A DNA stretch of 34,143 nt from an uncultured Cycloclasticus sp. (GTDB lineage Bacteria; Pseudomonadota; Gammaproteobacteria; Methylococcales; Cycloclasticaceae): positions 1 to 34,143 of the forward strand of contig CAJXOJ010000021.1 in NCBI GenBank assembly GCA_913057515.1, written 5' to 3'. The notes beneath the pieces were generated by a model. It made no database searches, had not been told where the DNA came from, and worked only from the letters and a program-made list of their open reading frames with translations. Positions 1 through 7,750 of this stretch are shown here, in pieces; position 1 is the first letter of the stretch, and every line of letters begins with the position of its first letter. Position numbers and translations under genes: made by a program.

Positions 1-151
1 CGAACATTAATACCGACTGGGTGTTTGCATCTTGAGTAATAACAGGAATTAAACCCTGCTCGTTAAAGGCAAGCTGCTCTATAACTTCAGGTAATTCTAA
101 TAGAGTGTTATTACTTTTTTGCTCTAAGGCGATAAAGTAGTCACGTTTCAA
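1..151 (-). CDS. hisI: phosphoribosyl-AMP cyclohydrolase HisI, N-terminal part (cut by window start)
   Basis: Only the first 50 codons lie in the window. The reading frame runs open from a TTG at 149-151 to the window edge, and an in-frame stop lies at 167-169, so TTG is the only usual start available. The segment GLIPVITQDANTQSVLMF matches the N-terminal core of HisI, which opens the ring of phosphoribosyl-AMP in histidine synthesis and normally needs zinc. About 30 residues precede this core, somewhat more than in many HisI proteins. The TTG overlaps the merC-like stop codon (TTGA), which suggests translational coupling. Placement behind zur hints at a zinc-starvation paralogue; the metal-binding cysteines lie outside the window. 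The family call rests on a short stretch. Confidence 0.7.
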   Translation of the reverse strand, partial: MKRDYFIALEQKSNNTLLELPEVIEQLAFNEQGLIPVITQDANTQSVLMF

Positions 152-576
152 TTGACACCTGAATCTTTATCGTTAGGGCAGGCGCAATCTTCATGGTCTA
201 GTGCAGAACAAAGGCGGTAATTAAACCAATGGCCAGCCGCTACAAAGCAAGCCCCTAACACGGTCAATGTTTTTTCACCGAACTCACCGATTCGATCTTC
301 GCCTAACGCCAATGCTAGGATGAGCAACCCTAATCCAATGGCGCCTAAATAAAGCAATTGATAGCGTTTATGTTGTTTGCACCCTAAGGTTAAAGCATAA
401 AGGCTGCTTGGGATGACAGCTACAACCATCCAGAGATGGAAGTTTTCGTTATCTAACCCCAATGCGGCCATACTGGGCAGTAAGACCAATAGAAGGGGGA
501 GGGCTAGGCAGTGAAAGGTGCATAACACTGATAGGCCAATCGCTAGTTTGTCTGTCATCACTTGTGTTGTTTTCAT
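148..576 (-). CDS. MerC-domain inner-membrane protein
   Basis: A 142-residue protein with four hydrophobic segments (roughly residues 11-40, 46-63, 73-91 and 102-118) and the CTFHC motif at 19-23, the paired-cysteine signature of MerC-type mercury transporters in the first membrane helix. A cysteine-rich hydrophilic tail (CSALDHEDCAC) follows the last helix. It lies third in a run zrgA-zur-merC-hisI, 19 bp after zur and overlapping hisI. No merR, merA, merT or merP is present, so mercury resistance is unlikely. The context suggests a role in zinc or another soft-metal homeostasis, but the transported ion cannot be told from sequence. The family assignment is firm, the function is inferred. 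Confidence 0.85.
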   Translation of the reverse strand: MKTTQVMTDKLAIGLSVLCTFHCLALPLLLVLLPSMAALGLDNENFHLWMVVAVIPSSLYALTLGCKQHKRYQLLYLGAIGLGLLILALALGEDRIGEFGEKTLTVLGACFVAAGHWFNYRLCSALDHEDCACPNDKDSGVN

Positions 577-595
577 TTAATACTGTCCTAGGTTG

Positions 596-1057
596 TTAGG
601 CTGCATGTGCTAGACAATCAGCACAAATGCAGTTCATTTCAAATTGGGGGCTGATAAGTTTGAATCCGGCTTTGTCAACGGTCGTTTGAAGTTCCGCCAT
701 AGTCGCTGGCTTAATGTTGATTTCTTTAACTTTATTACATTGTCCGCAAATCAAAAATTGCGACACGCCATGAGCATGGTCGCAGCTGATATGTTCACAA
801 GCGACATATTTGTTTGCTAATTTGAGCTTATGGACCAGTTTTTCACTTTCTAGAAACTCTAAAATGCGATAAACCGACATGGCGGCAAGGTCTTGATTAT
901 ATATTTTCTTTACCTCAGCGATTAATTCATAAGCGGAAAGGGCCATGTCAGACTGTATAAGTCCCATTAAAACTTGTTTTCTTTTTTCCGTTAGTCGGGT
1001 GCCGTGATCTTTGCAATGACGTTCTGCAGATTGAATGATGCTATCTGTGTTATCCAT
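596..1057 (-). CDS. zur: Fur-family transcriptional repressor, Zur-like
   Basis: A 153-residue Fur-superfamily regulator. An N-terminal winged helix (about residues 15-80, with the recognition-helix segment SVYRILEFLE) is followed by a dimerisation domain. CGQC at 104-107 and the CICADC tail at 143-148 form the expected structural zinc site, and CEHISCDHAHG at 87-97 supplies metal ligands. Zur-type proteins repress zinc-uptake and zinc-sparing genes when zinc is sufficient. The neighbours, a histidine-rich zinc-binding periplasmic protein 9 bp upstream and a MerC-type membrane protein 19 bp downstream, favour Zur over Fur or PerR. The operon is probably autoregulated through the palindrome at 1843-1861. 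Confidence 0.88.
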   Translation of the reverse strand: MDNTDSIIQSAERHCKDHGTRLTEKRKQVLMGLIQSDMALSAYELIAEVKKIYNQDLAAMSVYRILEFLESEKLVHKLKLANKYVACEHISCDHAHGVSQFLICGQCNKVKEINIKPATMAELQTTVDKAGFKLISPQFEMNCICADCLAHAA

Positions 1058-1066
1058 AAGTGCGGC

Positions 1067-1672
1067 CTAAAAGTTAATAATACGGTTATTGTGTCGGAGT
1101 GTTATGGCGCCTTGCCCAGTTTGGTTAACCCACATGGTGTTGATTTCTTCAATACCTGTAAAGAACTCAAATAAATTCACGGTTATTGAGGGCAGGGAGG
1201 TGCTGTCTTGACAGTGGTATTTATAGGTGACCATTATTTCACTGTGATTCTCATCATGGTTATGATGGCTATCATCATTGTCGTTGTGTGCATGTTCGTG
1301 GTTACTGGAACTGCTGTCATGATCATTATCGTGATGCTCTGTATCGACAATTTTTGATAGGTCGACAGACGTATTGGTCAACTTGCAATTAGCATTAGAC
1401 ATTAATAAAAGCGAATCGTGTTGACGAAGCGTTGAAGCGGCTTTTTCAACCGCCTTAAGGTCTTTTGATGATGTTGCCTGATGCTCAAAACCGACCAGGT
1501 TCATAGCGGGTGATTTAAATTGAATTTCAAGTGCATTATCTTCGGCTACTATCATCAGTTCAGATACGCCATGAACGTGCGCATCTAGGTTGGCTTTTGG
1601 TTCCTCGGCATGTATTGCAAAACTTACGAGAGTAAGATTAAGGCTAATGAATTTTAGTAATGTAGTATTCAT
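1067..1672 (-). CDS. DUF2796 / ZrgA-like periplasmic zinc-binding protein
   Basis: A 201-residue exported protein. A signal peptide covers residues 1-22 (cleavage after AIHA). The mature part begins with the DAHVHGVSELMIV segment typical of DUF2796. A low-complexity region rich in His, Asp and Asn at about 112-147 is suited to binding zinc. The founding member, Vibrio ZrgA, works with ZrgB and ZrgC in zinc uptake; no such partner genes are visible here. It is the first gene of the probable operon. AAAGG about 9 bp upstream of the ATG serves as ribosome binding site, and the likely promoter lies about 170 bp upstream with a Zur-box-like palindrome. The family call is firm; zinc delivery is inferred from family and context. 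Confidence 0.85.
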   Translation of the reverse strand: MNTTLLKFISLNLTLVSFAIHAEEPKANLDAHVHGVSELMIVAEDNALEIQFKSPAMNLVGFEHQATSSKDLKAVEKAASTLRQHDSLLLMSNANCKLTNTSVDLSKIVDTEHHDNDHDSSSSNHEHAHNDNDDSHHNHDENHSEIMVTYKYHCQDSTSLPSITVNLFEFFTGIEEINTMWVNQTGQGAITLRHNNRIINF

Positions 1673-1842
1673 CTTAGTGACCTTTTAGGTTATAGGTTTT
1701 TTTATCTTCAAGCCGCCAGAATGGTATAGCGATATGTCGCGTCAAACTATGGTCGTGTCTGTATTGATACCGCTTACATCATTGAAGTAGATTGCTCCAG
1801 TGTATGTTTGCAGTTGAATAGCGCGTCCCACATAATAAAAGT

Positions 1843-1872
1843 GATGATACAACATAACATTAGTTATCGCAA
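1843..1872 (-). promoter_or_regulatory. probable zrgA-zur promoter overlapped by a Zur box
   Basis: On the minus strand, TTGCGA (1867-1872) and TATCAT (1844-1849) are separated by 17 bp, a good sigma-70 layout. Positions 1843-1861 read GATGATAC-AAC-ATAACATT on the plus strand. Against the gammaproteobacterial Zur palindrome AATGTTAT-N3-ATAACATT this is 8 of 8 in one arm and 5 of 8 in the other, with the correct spacing. The palindrome covers the -10 element and part of the spacer, so a bound repressor would block transcription. The site lies about 170 bp upstream of the zrgA-like start codon, implying a leader of about 165 nt. Prediction by eye only. Confidence 0.5.
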
Positions 1873-2276
1873 AGACTAGATGTTTGAAAGCCATAGAATT
1901 AAAACGTAACAAAGATATTTAGCTTAGGTGAAAGCATTTGGCCAAATTAATATTGTTTTAGAATCGGCCTATACGTGGTTGGCTGAGCAGATAATAAATC
2001 CTTACGGTAATTTACCCTTGTTTAATAAACACCTAAATTTGATGTTATCAATTGGAAATAGTCGTCGTTAAATAATAATATTTCAATGAGTTACTCGGGT
2101 AACTGTAGGTTGATGTGTAAGGCTGTAAATTTATTAATGAGGTTAATTAACGATATACAAAGGGTTACTGAATTGTTCCTGCTTAAGTTATAATTTAACA
2201 TAATATACATTATACGAAGTAAGATATCACACCATATGAGGTAGGTTAAGGCTTACCAGCTTGTAGTCTTTAGGTT
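1873..2276. other. gene-poor AT-rich intergenic DNA
   Basis: No convincing gene is seen in this stretch between the zrgA promoter and the gene remnant at 2277-2516. A 47-codon plus-strand frame (GTG at 1928 to TAA at 2069-2071, containing AYTWLAEQIINPYGNLPLF) looks protein-like in composition, but it has no ribosome binding site and no recognised relatives. It may be a gene remnant or chance. A near-palindrome AGTTACTCGGGTAACT lies at about 2088-2103; no function can be assigned. Confidence 0.3.
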
Positions 2277-2516
2277 CTATGGAAAACTTTTCCGGTCGTA
2301 TAAAAAGGCTTTAGGTGAGTTTAAGCGCTCGATCTCTTGTTTTAGCCTGGTGTTCTCGTCAGCCCTAAAATCAATCGCCATCTTGAGATATTTATGAGCT
2401 CGAATTTTACCCGGTGTTACAAAGTAATCTTCAGGTGTCACCAGTTGGCCATCTATAAATCAAAAGCCGATCCAATCATCACCTAGATGCGATAAATCGT
2501 TTTTTAGAATGTAATG
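2277..2516 (-). pseudogene. broken phage-type (DUF3653-like) gene fragment
   Basis: Read on the minus strand, this stretch encodes about 79 protein-like codons interrupted by one TGA at 2460-2462 and lacking an ATG start. Before the stop it reads LSHLGDDWIGF, after it FIDGQLVTPEDYFVTPGKI, followed by a charged helix (DENTRLKQEIERL) and a TAG at 2277-2279. The W-x-G-F...G-x-L-x-T-P...T-P-G pattern resembles small phage proteins of the DUF3653 type. The TGA sits where an arginine CGA would fit (GFRF), so one C-to-T change could explain it. The family link is from memory of the pattern and is uncertain; that the frame is degraded coding sequence is more secure. No other phage genes are nearby. 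Confidence 0.45.
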
Positions 2517-2659
2517 TTAAGCAGTTTAACAACTACTACGGGTGGATTAATTACTAAACCGCTACTAGGTTTTCAAAATTTTTATCGGTTGCAATTATTG
2601 GCTTGAAAGATAATTTAGGCGATTAAACTAAATACATTGAGTGAAGCTGATTTACTTGA

Positions 2660-2689
2660 TTGATGTTGAGATCAATATAAGGTTAAAAT
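2660..2689 (+). promoter_or_regulatory. possible nahE promoter with overlapping inverted repeat
   Basis: TTGATG (2660-2665) is followed after 17 bp by TTAAAA (2683-2688), or after 18 bp by TAAAAT (2684-2689), giving a weak sigma-70 match about 85 bp upstream of the aldolase start. An inverted repeat TTGAT-N6-ATCAA (2660-2675) covers the -35 element and could be an operator. Both are weak by themselves; the region is very AT-rich, so chance matches are likely. Confidence 0.3.
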
Positions 2690-2775
2690 GATACATTAGT
2701 AAAAACTAATGGTAATCATTGGTATATTAAATTTTAGTAACTATTAATTTTATAAACAAATAGGCGGATGTAATT

Positions 2776-3774
2776 ATGGCGAGAAGACAAGATAGATTAA
2801 CGGTAGAAGACGTAAATGGTGCTTGGGCAATCATCCCTACTCCAGCAATTGAAACAGCTGAAGACTGGAGAACTGAAGACACTGTAGACTATGATGAAGT
2901 GGCAAGAGCTGTTGAAGGTCTTATTGAATCAGGTGTTGACGCTATCATGAGTCAAGGTACATTTGGAGAAGGTGCAACCCTGACTTGGGAAGAAAAGAAG
3001 AAAATGATGGAAGTCATGGTTGAGACTGCAGCCGGACGTGTACCTATTTTTGTTGGTGTAACAACAATGAACACTCGCGAAACAATTCGCCAGTTAAAGC
3101 ATGCAAGAGATATTGGTGCTGATGGCACTATGTTAGGTTTACCAATGTGGCAGCAAATTGATGTGCCTGCTGCTGTTCGTTTCTACCAAGATGTTGCTGA
3201 AGCTGTACCTGAAATGGCTATTGCTATTTATGCTAACCCAGAGGCGTTCAAGTTTGACTTCCCCGCTCCATTTTGGGCTCAGGTTGCAAACATTCCTCAA
3301 GTCATTACTTGCAAATACATTAATATTGCACAGCTACACGTTCACACATTGGTGTCTCGTAAACAAATCAGGTTCCTTACATTAGAAGTTGACCACGCAG
3401 ATGCAGCTAAAATGGATCCAGAATTCCACACAGCTTTTTGGTCACCGCTTGCTTGTACAGGCCCAGAACTAACTATTCATTGGCGCGATAGCGTTAAAGA
3501 AGCGGTTAAGACGGGTGACTGGAGTAGACCTGATGCGCTTTACCCACAAATGGCACTAGCACTTTCTAGCCTATTTCCTCCTGGAGGGTTTGCTGAATTC
3601 TCTCGTTATAATATTCAGTTAGAAAAAGCACGTATTAACGCAGCAGGATGGATGAATGCTGGGCCGTGTCGTCCTCCTTACCTATCAGCACCAGCAGACT
3701 ATTTAGAAGGTGCTGCTAAATCTGGTACAGGTTGGGCTGAGTTAAATAGAAAACTGCTTGAAGGTACACTTTAA
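2776..3774 (+). CDS. nahE: trans-o-hydroxybenzylidenepyruvate hydratase-aldolase (NahE/PhnE type)
   Basis: A 332-residue member of the dihydrodipicolinate synthase/N-acetylneuraminate lyase superfamily, matching the usual length of naphthalene-pathway hydratase-aldolases (about 331). These enzymes split trans-o-hydroxybenzylidenepyruvate or its polycyclic analogues into salicylaldehyde (or a hydroxy-aldehyde) and pyruvate. Visible landmarks are GTFGEGATLT at 61-70, IYANPEAF at 151-158 with the catalytic tyrosine, and ITCKYINI with the Schiff-base lysine at 180. The long N-terminal segment (NGAWAIIPTPA) and the C-terminal RPPYLSAP segment are characteristic of this branch rather than of DapA. 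No dioxygenase or other ring-cleavage gene is in the window, so it stands alone. It converges on alanine dehydrogenase with 24 bp between them. Confidence 0.88.
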   Translation: MARRQDRLTVEDVNGAWAIIPTPAIETAEDWRTEDTVDYDEVARAVEGLIESGVDAIMSQGTFGEGATLTWEEKKKMMEVMVETAAGRVPIFVGVTTMNTRETIRQLKHARDIGADGTMLGLPMWQQIDVPAAVRFYQDVAEAVPEMAIAIYANPEAFKFDFPAPFWAQVANIPQVITCKYINIAQLHVHTLVSRKQIRFLTLEVDHADAAKMDPEFHTAFWSPLACTGPELTIHWRDSVKEAVKTGDWSRPDALYPQMALALSSLFPPGGFAEFSRYNIQLEKARINAAGWMNAGPCRPPYLSAPADYLEGAAKSGTGWAELNRKLLEGTL

Positions 3775-3798
3775 GTTAAATGTTATCGTCATTAGTGT

Positions 3799-4854
3799 CT
3801 AAAGTAGATTAATTAATACTTTTCCTGCTTTGACATTAATGGCTGATTTCATAACGGTATCTTGTTCACCCCAACCTTCTTTTGTAAGTCGATGAATATA
3901 TGCTGGTAATACTGAAGATAAGGCTTGTGTTGCTGTTCTGGGGACAGCGCCAGGCATATTAGCTACACAAAAATGGGTAACACCCTCCTCTACAAAGGTT
4001 GGCTGGTCATAAGTTGTTGGACGGGTTGTTTCAATGCAGCCACCTTGGTCAACTGAAATATCAACGATCACCGATCCATCCATCATTAGCATTAAGTCAG
4101 AACGGTTAATGAAATGAGGGCTTTTCTTACCCGCTACATGCAGTGCACCGACTAGTAAGTTTGTAGATCCCAGCAGTGCCAAGCACTCACTTTCATTATT
4201 AACGGTATGGATGAGCGAGTCTAATTGCTTCAGTTCTGCCAATGCAACGTGCGATTGGTCATACACTAGAACATTAGCACCCATGTTTCGCGCTAACAGG
4301 GCCGCTTGTTTTCCAGCAGAGCCTGCACCTAAAACTAATACTTGCCCTTTATCAATGCTCAACTCGGGCAAACCTCCTAATAATAGTCCCGAACCTCCTT
4401 GGTATTGGTGCATTAGTGTTACGCCAATTTGAACAGATAACTTGCCAGCTATCTCACTCATCAACTTTAGAATCGGCAATTGATTATTTTCCCTCACCGA
4501 CTCAAACCCTACGGCTGTCAAACCAATGCGAGATAACTCGTAAGCGAGTTTTTCATTCGCTGCAAGGTGAAGAAAGCAAAAAAGCACATGCTTGGCTGTT
4601 AAATATTTTAGCTCGCTTTCTAAAGGTTCTTTAACCTTAATAATTAGCTGGCTAGAGCGATATAACTCTTCAACGGATGAGCAAACGCTTACGCCAACCA
4701 ACTGATATTCTGAGTCCTTAAATCCGCTCATCAAACCTGCATTTTGCTGCATAAAAATTTGATGGCCATTGGCAATCAGCTCTGCACAGCTGTTAGGCGT
4801 TAATGCAACGCGACCTTCAGCAACTTTAATCTCTTTTGGAATACCTATATTCAT
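3799..4854 (-). CDS. ald: alanine dehydrogenase
   Basis: A 351-residue NAD-dependent dehydrogenase interconverting alanine and pyruvate plus ammonia. Family residues are in place: EGR at 13-15 with the pyruvate-binding Arg15, KVKEP with Lys75, FLHLA with His96, the Rossmann motif LGAGSAGKQAA at 175-185 and DISVDQGG with Asp269. It is about 20 residues shorter than the usual 371, with the shortfall spread over the end of the protein, but no frame break is seen. It transcribes away from trxB and towards nahE. Because nahE releases pyruvate, a metabolic link is imaginable but not shown by the sequence. Confidence 0.93.
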   Translation of the reverse strand: MNIGIPKEIKVAEGRVALTPNSCAELIANGHQIFMQQNAGLMSGFKDSEYQLVGVSVCSSVEELYRSSQLIIKVKEPLESELKYLTAKHVLFCFLHLAANEKLAYELSRIGLTAVGFESVRENNQLPILKLMSEIAGKLSVQIGVTLMHQYQGGSGLLLGGLPELSIDKGQVLVLGAGSAGKQAALLARNMGANVLVYDQSHVALAELKQLDSLIHTVNNESECLALLGSTNLLVGALHVAGKKSPHFINRSDLMLMMDGSVIVDISVDQGGCIETTRPTTYDQPTFVEEGVTHFCVANMPGAVPRTATQALSSVLPAYIHRLTKEGWGEQDTVMKSAINVKAGKVLINLL

Positions 4855-4978
4855 ATGTTTAGCACTTTACCTAAGTAATTCTTATCGCCATACTACCTCG
4901 CTTTAATGTTGAATTGAATGCTGTTGTTTCTTTTTCGTCACCATACAATGCCAGCATGAAATTTATACAAATTACTGA

Positions 4979-5953
<975 letters not shown>

Positions 5954-5970
5954 TCTCTATCTAGTGACTC

Positions 5971-6663
5971 ATGTTAGCTTGGCTTGATCCAAATGATGAT
6001 TCGGCGCCTTTTCCTACACTTGATAGTGCATTAAAAGAACCCGATGGCTTGTTAGCGGCTGGGGGCTCATTAAGCCCCCAACGTTTACTAAATGCGTATC
6101 GCTGCGGTATATTTCCATGGTTTGAAGAAGACCAGCCTATTCTTTGGTGGTCGCCAAACCCGAGGATGGTATTAAAGCCTAAAGAGGTTCATCTGTCTCG
6201 TAGCCTTAAAAAAGTAATCAAGAGCAAGCAATTTAATTGCACGTTCGACAAAGCTTTTAGCGATATTATTTTAGCGTGTTCAGCTGCTAGAAAAGGCCAA
6301 GAAGGGACTTGGATTACGACTTCGATGATTGATGCCTATGAAACACTTTTTAAATTGGGCCATGCTCACTCAATTGAAGTTTGGTCGGCTGATAAACTCG
6401 TTGGTGGCCTATATGGAGTGGCTATTGGACAAGTTTTTTTTGGCGAATCCATGTTTAGTCTTCAGAGCAATGCTTCGAAGGTTGGTTTTGCTTTTTTATG
6501 TCAACAACTTGTCGAATGGGGTTATCGAATGATTGATTGCCAAGTACATTCTGAGCATTTGGAAACATTAGGAGCGGCAACTATTTCACGAGATGTCTTT
6601 GTCCGCCAGCTCGAGTTATATTGTTCTCAAGTTACACACAAAAATGCGTGGTTAATTGATTAA
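5971..6663 (+). CDS. aat: leucyl/phenylalanyl-tRNA-protein transferase
   Basis: A 230-residue enzyme that attaches Leu or Phe from aminoacyl-tRNA to proteins with N-terminal Arg or Lys, producing primary N-degrons. Family landmarks are the N-terminal FPTLDSAL...PDGLLAAGG, the CGIFPWF segment at 45-51, ILWWSPNPR at 57-65, and the FFGESMFS core in the GNAT-like domain. Length fits the family (about 230). Its stop codon overlaps the start of bpt by one base (TAATG), so the two are co-translated. The ClpA-ClpS machinery that reads the product lies 1.1 kb away on the other strand. Confidence 0.96.
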   Translation: MLAWLDPNDDSAPFPTLDSALKEPDGLLAAGGSLSPQRLLNAYRCGIFPWFEEDQPILWWSPNPRMVLKPKEVHLSRSLKKVIKSKQFNCTFDKAFSDIILACSAARKGQEGTWITTSMIDAYETLFKLGHAHSIEVWSADKLVGGLYGVAIGQVFFGESMFSLQSNASKVGFAFLCQQLVEWGYRMIDCQVHSEHLETLGAATISRDVFVRQLELYCSQVTHKNAWLID

Positions 6664-7436
6664 TGAAAGAGACCACACAGCCTTCTCGGCAGCTAGAGCT
6701 ATACATATCATCAGCGCATGACTGTGATTATTTAAAGGGCCAGCAGTCGCAAAGTGTTTTTATTTCTCCTAATGTCACCGTAACGCCAGGTATTTATGAA
6801 TACCTAATAGCCGTGGGCTTTAGAAGAAGTGGTGCTTATGCATACCGCCCTCATTGTTCCACTTGCCGTGCTTGTATTTCTTGCCGGATCAATGTGCATC
6901 ATTTCAAGGCCTCTAAAAGTCAGAAACGGCTTATCAATAAGAATAAAGAGCTTATATTCTCAGCTGTTAAAGCGGAATTTTCAGAAGAGCACTATGAATT
7001 ATATTTGCGTTATCAGCGGTTTAAGCACCCTGCTGGTTCAATGGAAAATTTTACTGAAAAAGATTATAAAACATTTTTATGTGAGTCGTTTGGTAATACC
7101 TTAATGTATGAAACGCGCTTGCGCGGTAGACTAATAGCTCTTTCTGTTACCGATATATTTTCTCAAGCTCTATCCGCTGTATACACCTTTTTTGATCCAG
7201 ACTATTCATCTAGAAGCCTTGGTACATATAGTGTTTTACAACAAATAAAAGTCGCAAAAGAGACTAAAAAAACGCATTTATATTTGGGTTATTACATAAA
7301 AAACTCGGTGAAGATGAGCTATAAGTCAAAATTTAGACCTATTGAGTTGTTGATTGAAGGAGATTGGCGTGCTTATCAAAAGGACGATCTACTCCCTGAG
7401 CAAAGTGCTTCTTTAGATTCCCCCTTAACTTTTTAA
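6663..7436 (+). CDS. bpt: aspartate/glutamate leucyltransferase Bpt
   Basis: A 257-residue bacterial ATE-type transferase. Bpt proteins add leucine to N-terminal Asp or Glu, making a ClpS-readable degron. Seen here are the N-terminal LYISSAHDCDYL motif, the cysteine cluster CSTCRACISCR at 65-75, and YTFFDPDY and YLGYYIKN in the catalytic GNAT-like fold. Older annotations call such genes arginyltransferase (ate). It overlaps aat by one base. Together with aat it widens the set of N-terminal residues that can be made into degrons. Confidence 0.95.
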   Translation: MKETTQPSRQLELYISSAHDCDYLKGQQSQSVFISPNVTVTPGIYEYLIAVGFRRSGAYAYRPHCSTCRACISCRINVHHFKASKSQKRLINKNKELIFSAVKAEFSEEHYELYLRYQRFKHPAGSMENFTEKDYKTFLCESFGNTLMYETRLRGRLIALSVTDIFSQALSAVYTFFDPDYSSRSLGTYSVLQQIKVAKETKKTHLYLGYYIKNSVKMSYKSKFRPIELLIEGDWRAYQKDDLLPEQSASLDSPLTF

Positions 7437-7528
7437 GGCAATTCGTACTAAACTCGCTCAAATAGTGTAAAATCGCGCCGCATTCGCTTGTTAAAGCGTC
7501 GCTGTTAGTTAAAATTTTAAAGGAAAAC

Positions 7529-7747
7529 ATGGCAAAAGAAGATCAAATTGAAATGGAAGGCGTTGTAAAAGACACGCTTCCAAATACAATGTTTAGAGTT
7601 GAGTTAGAAAACGGGCACATCATTACTGCACATATTTCAGGAAAAATGCGTAAGCACTACATTCGTATCTTAACTGGCGACCGCGTTAAGGTGGAAATGA
7701 CGCCTTATGACTTAACCAAAGGCCGCATTACCTACCGAGTTAAATAA
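7529..7747 (+). CDS. infA: translation initiation factor IF-1
   Basis: A 72-residue OB-fold protein with the usual IF-1 sequence: [13 protein letters not shown] at the start, the [14 protein letters not shown] segment, and [12 protein letters not shown] at the end. It binds the ribosomal A site during initiation. AAGGA lies just upstream of the ATG. A TAAAAT at 7468-7473 could be the -10 element of its own promoter, with a poor -35. Its stop codon ends 3 bp before the clpA stop on the other strand, so its transcript must end inside clpA antisense; see the palindrome at 7787-7810. Confidence 0.98.
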   Translation: MAKEDQIEMEGVVKDTLPNTMFRVELENGHIITAHISGKMRKHYIRILTGDRVKVEMTPYDLTKGRITYRVK

Positions 7748-7750
7748 GCT

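Noticed and set aside
148-576. Mercury resistance operon
   Set aside because: No merR, merA, merT or merP; the neighbours are zinc-related.
1928-2071. 47-codon GTG frame
   Set aside because: No ribosome binding site or recognisable family; recorded only within the intergenic entry.
2190-2220. Possible second Zur or Fur box (AACATAATATACATTAT)
   Set aside because: Only one half matches the consensus; the other arm fails, and the region is AT-rich so chance matches are expected.
3158-3385. 75-residue frame inside nahE
   Set aside because: Shadow of the aldolase gene in another frame; no start signals.
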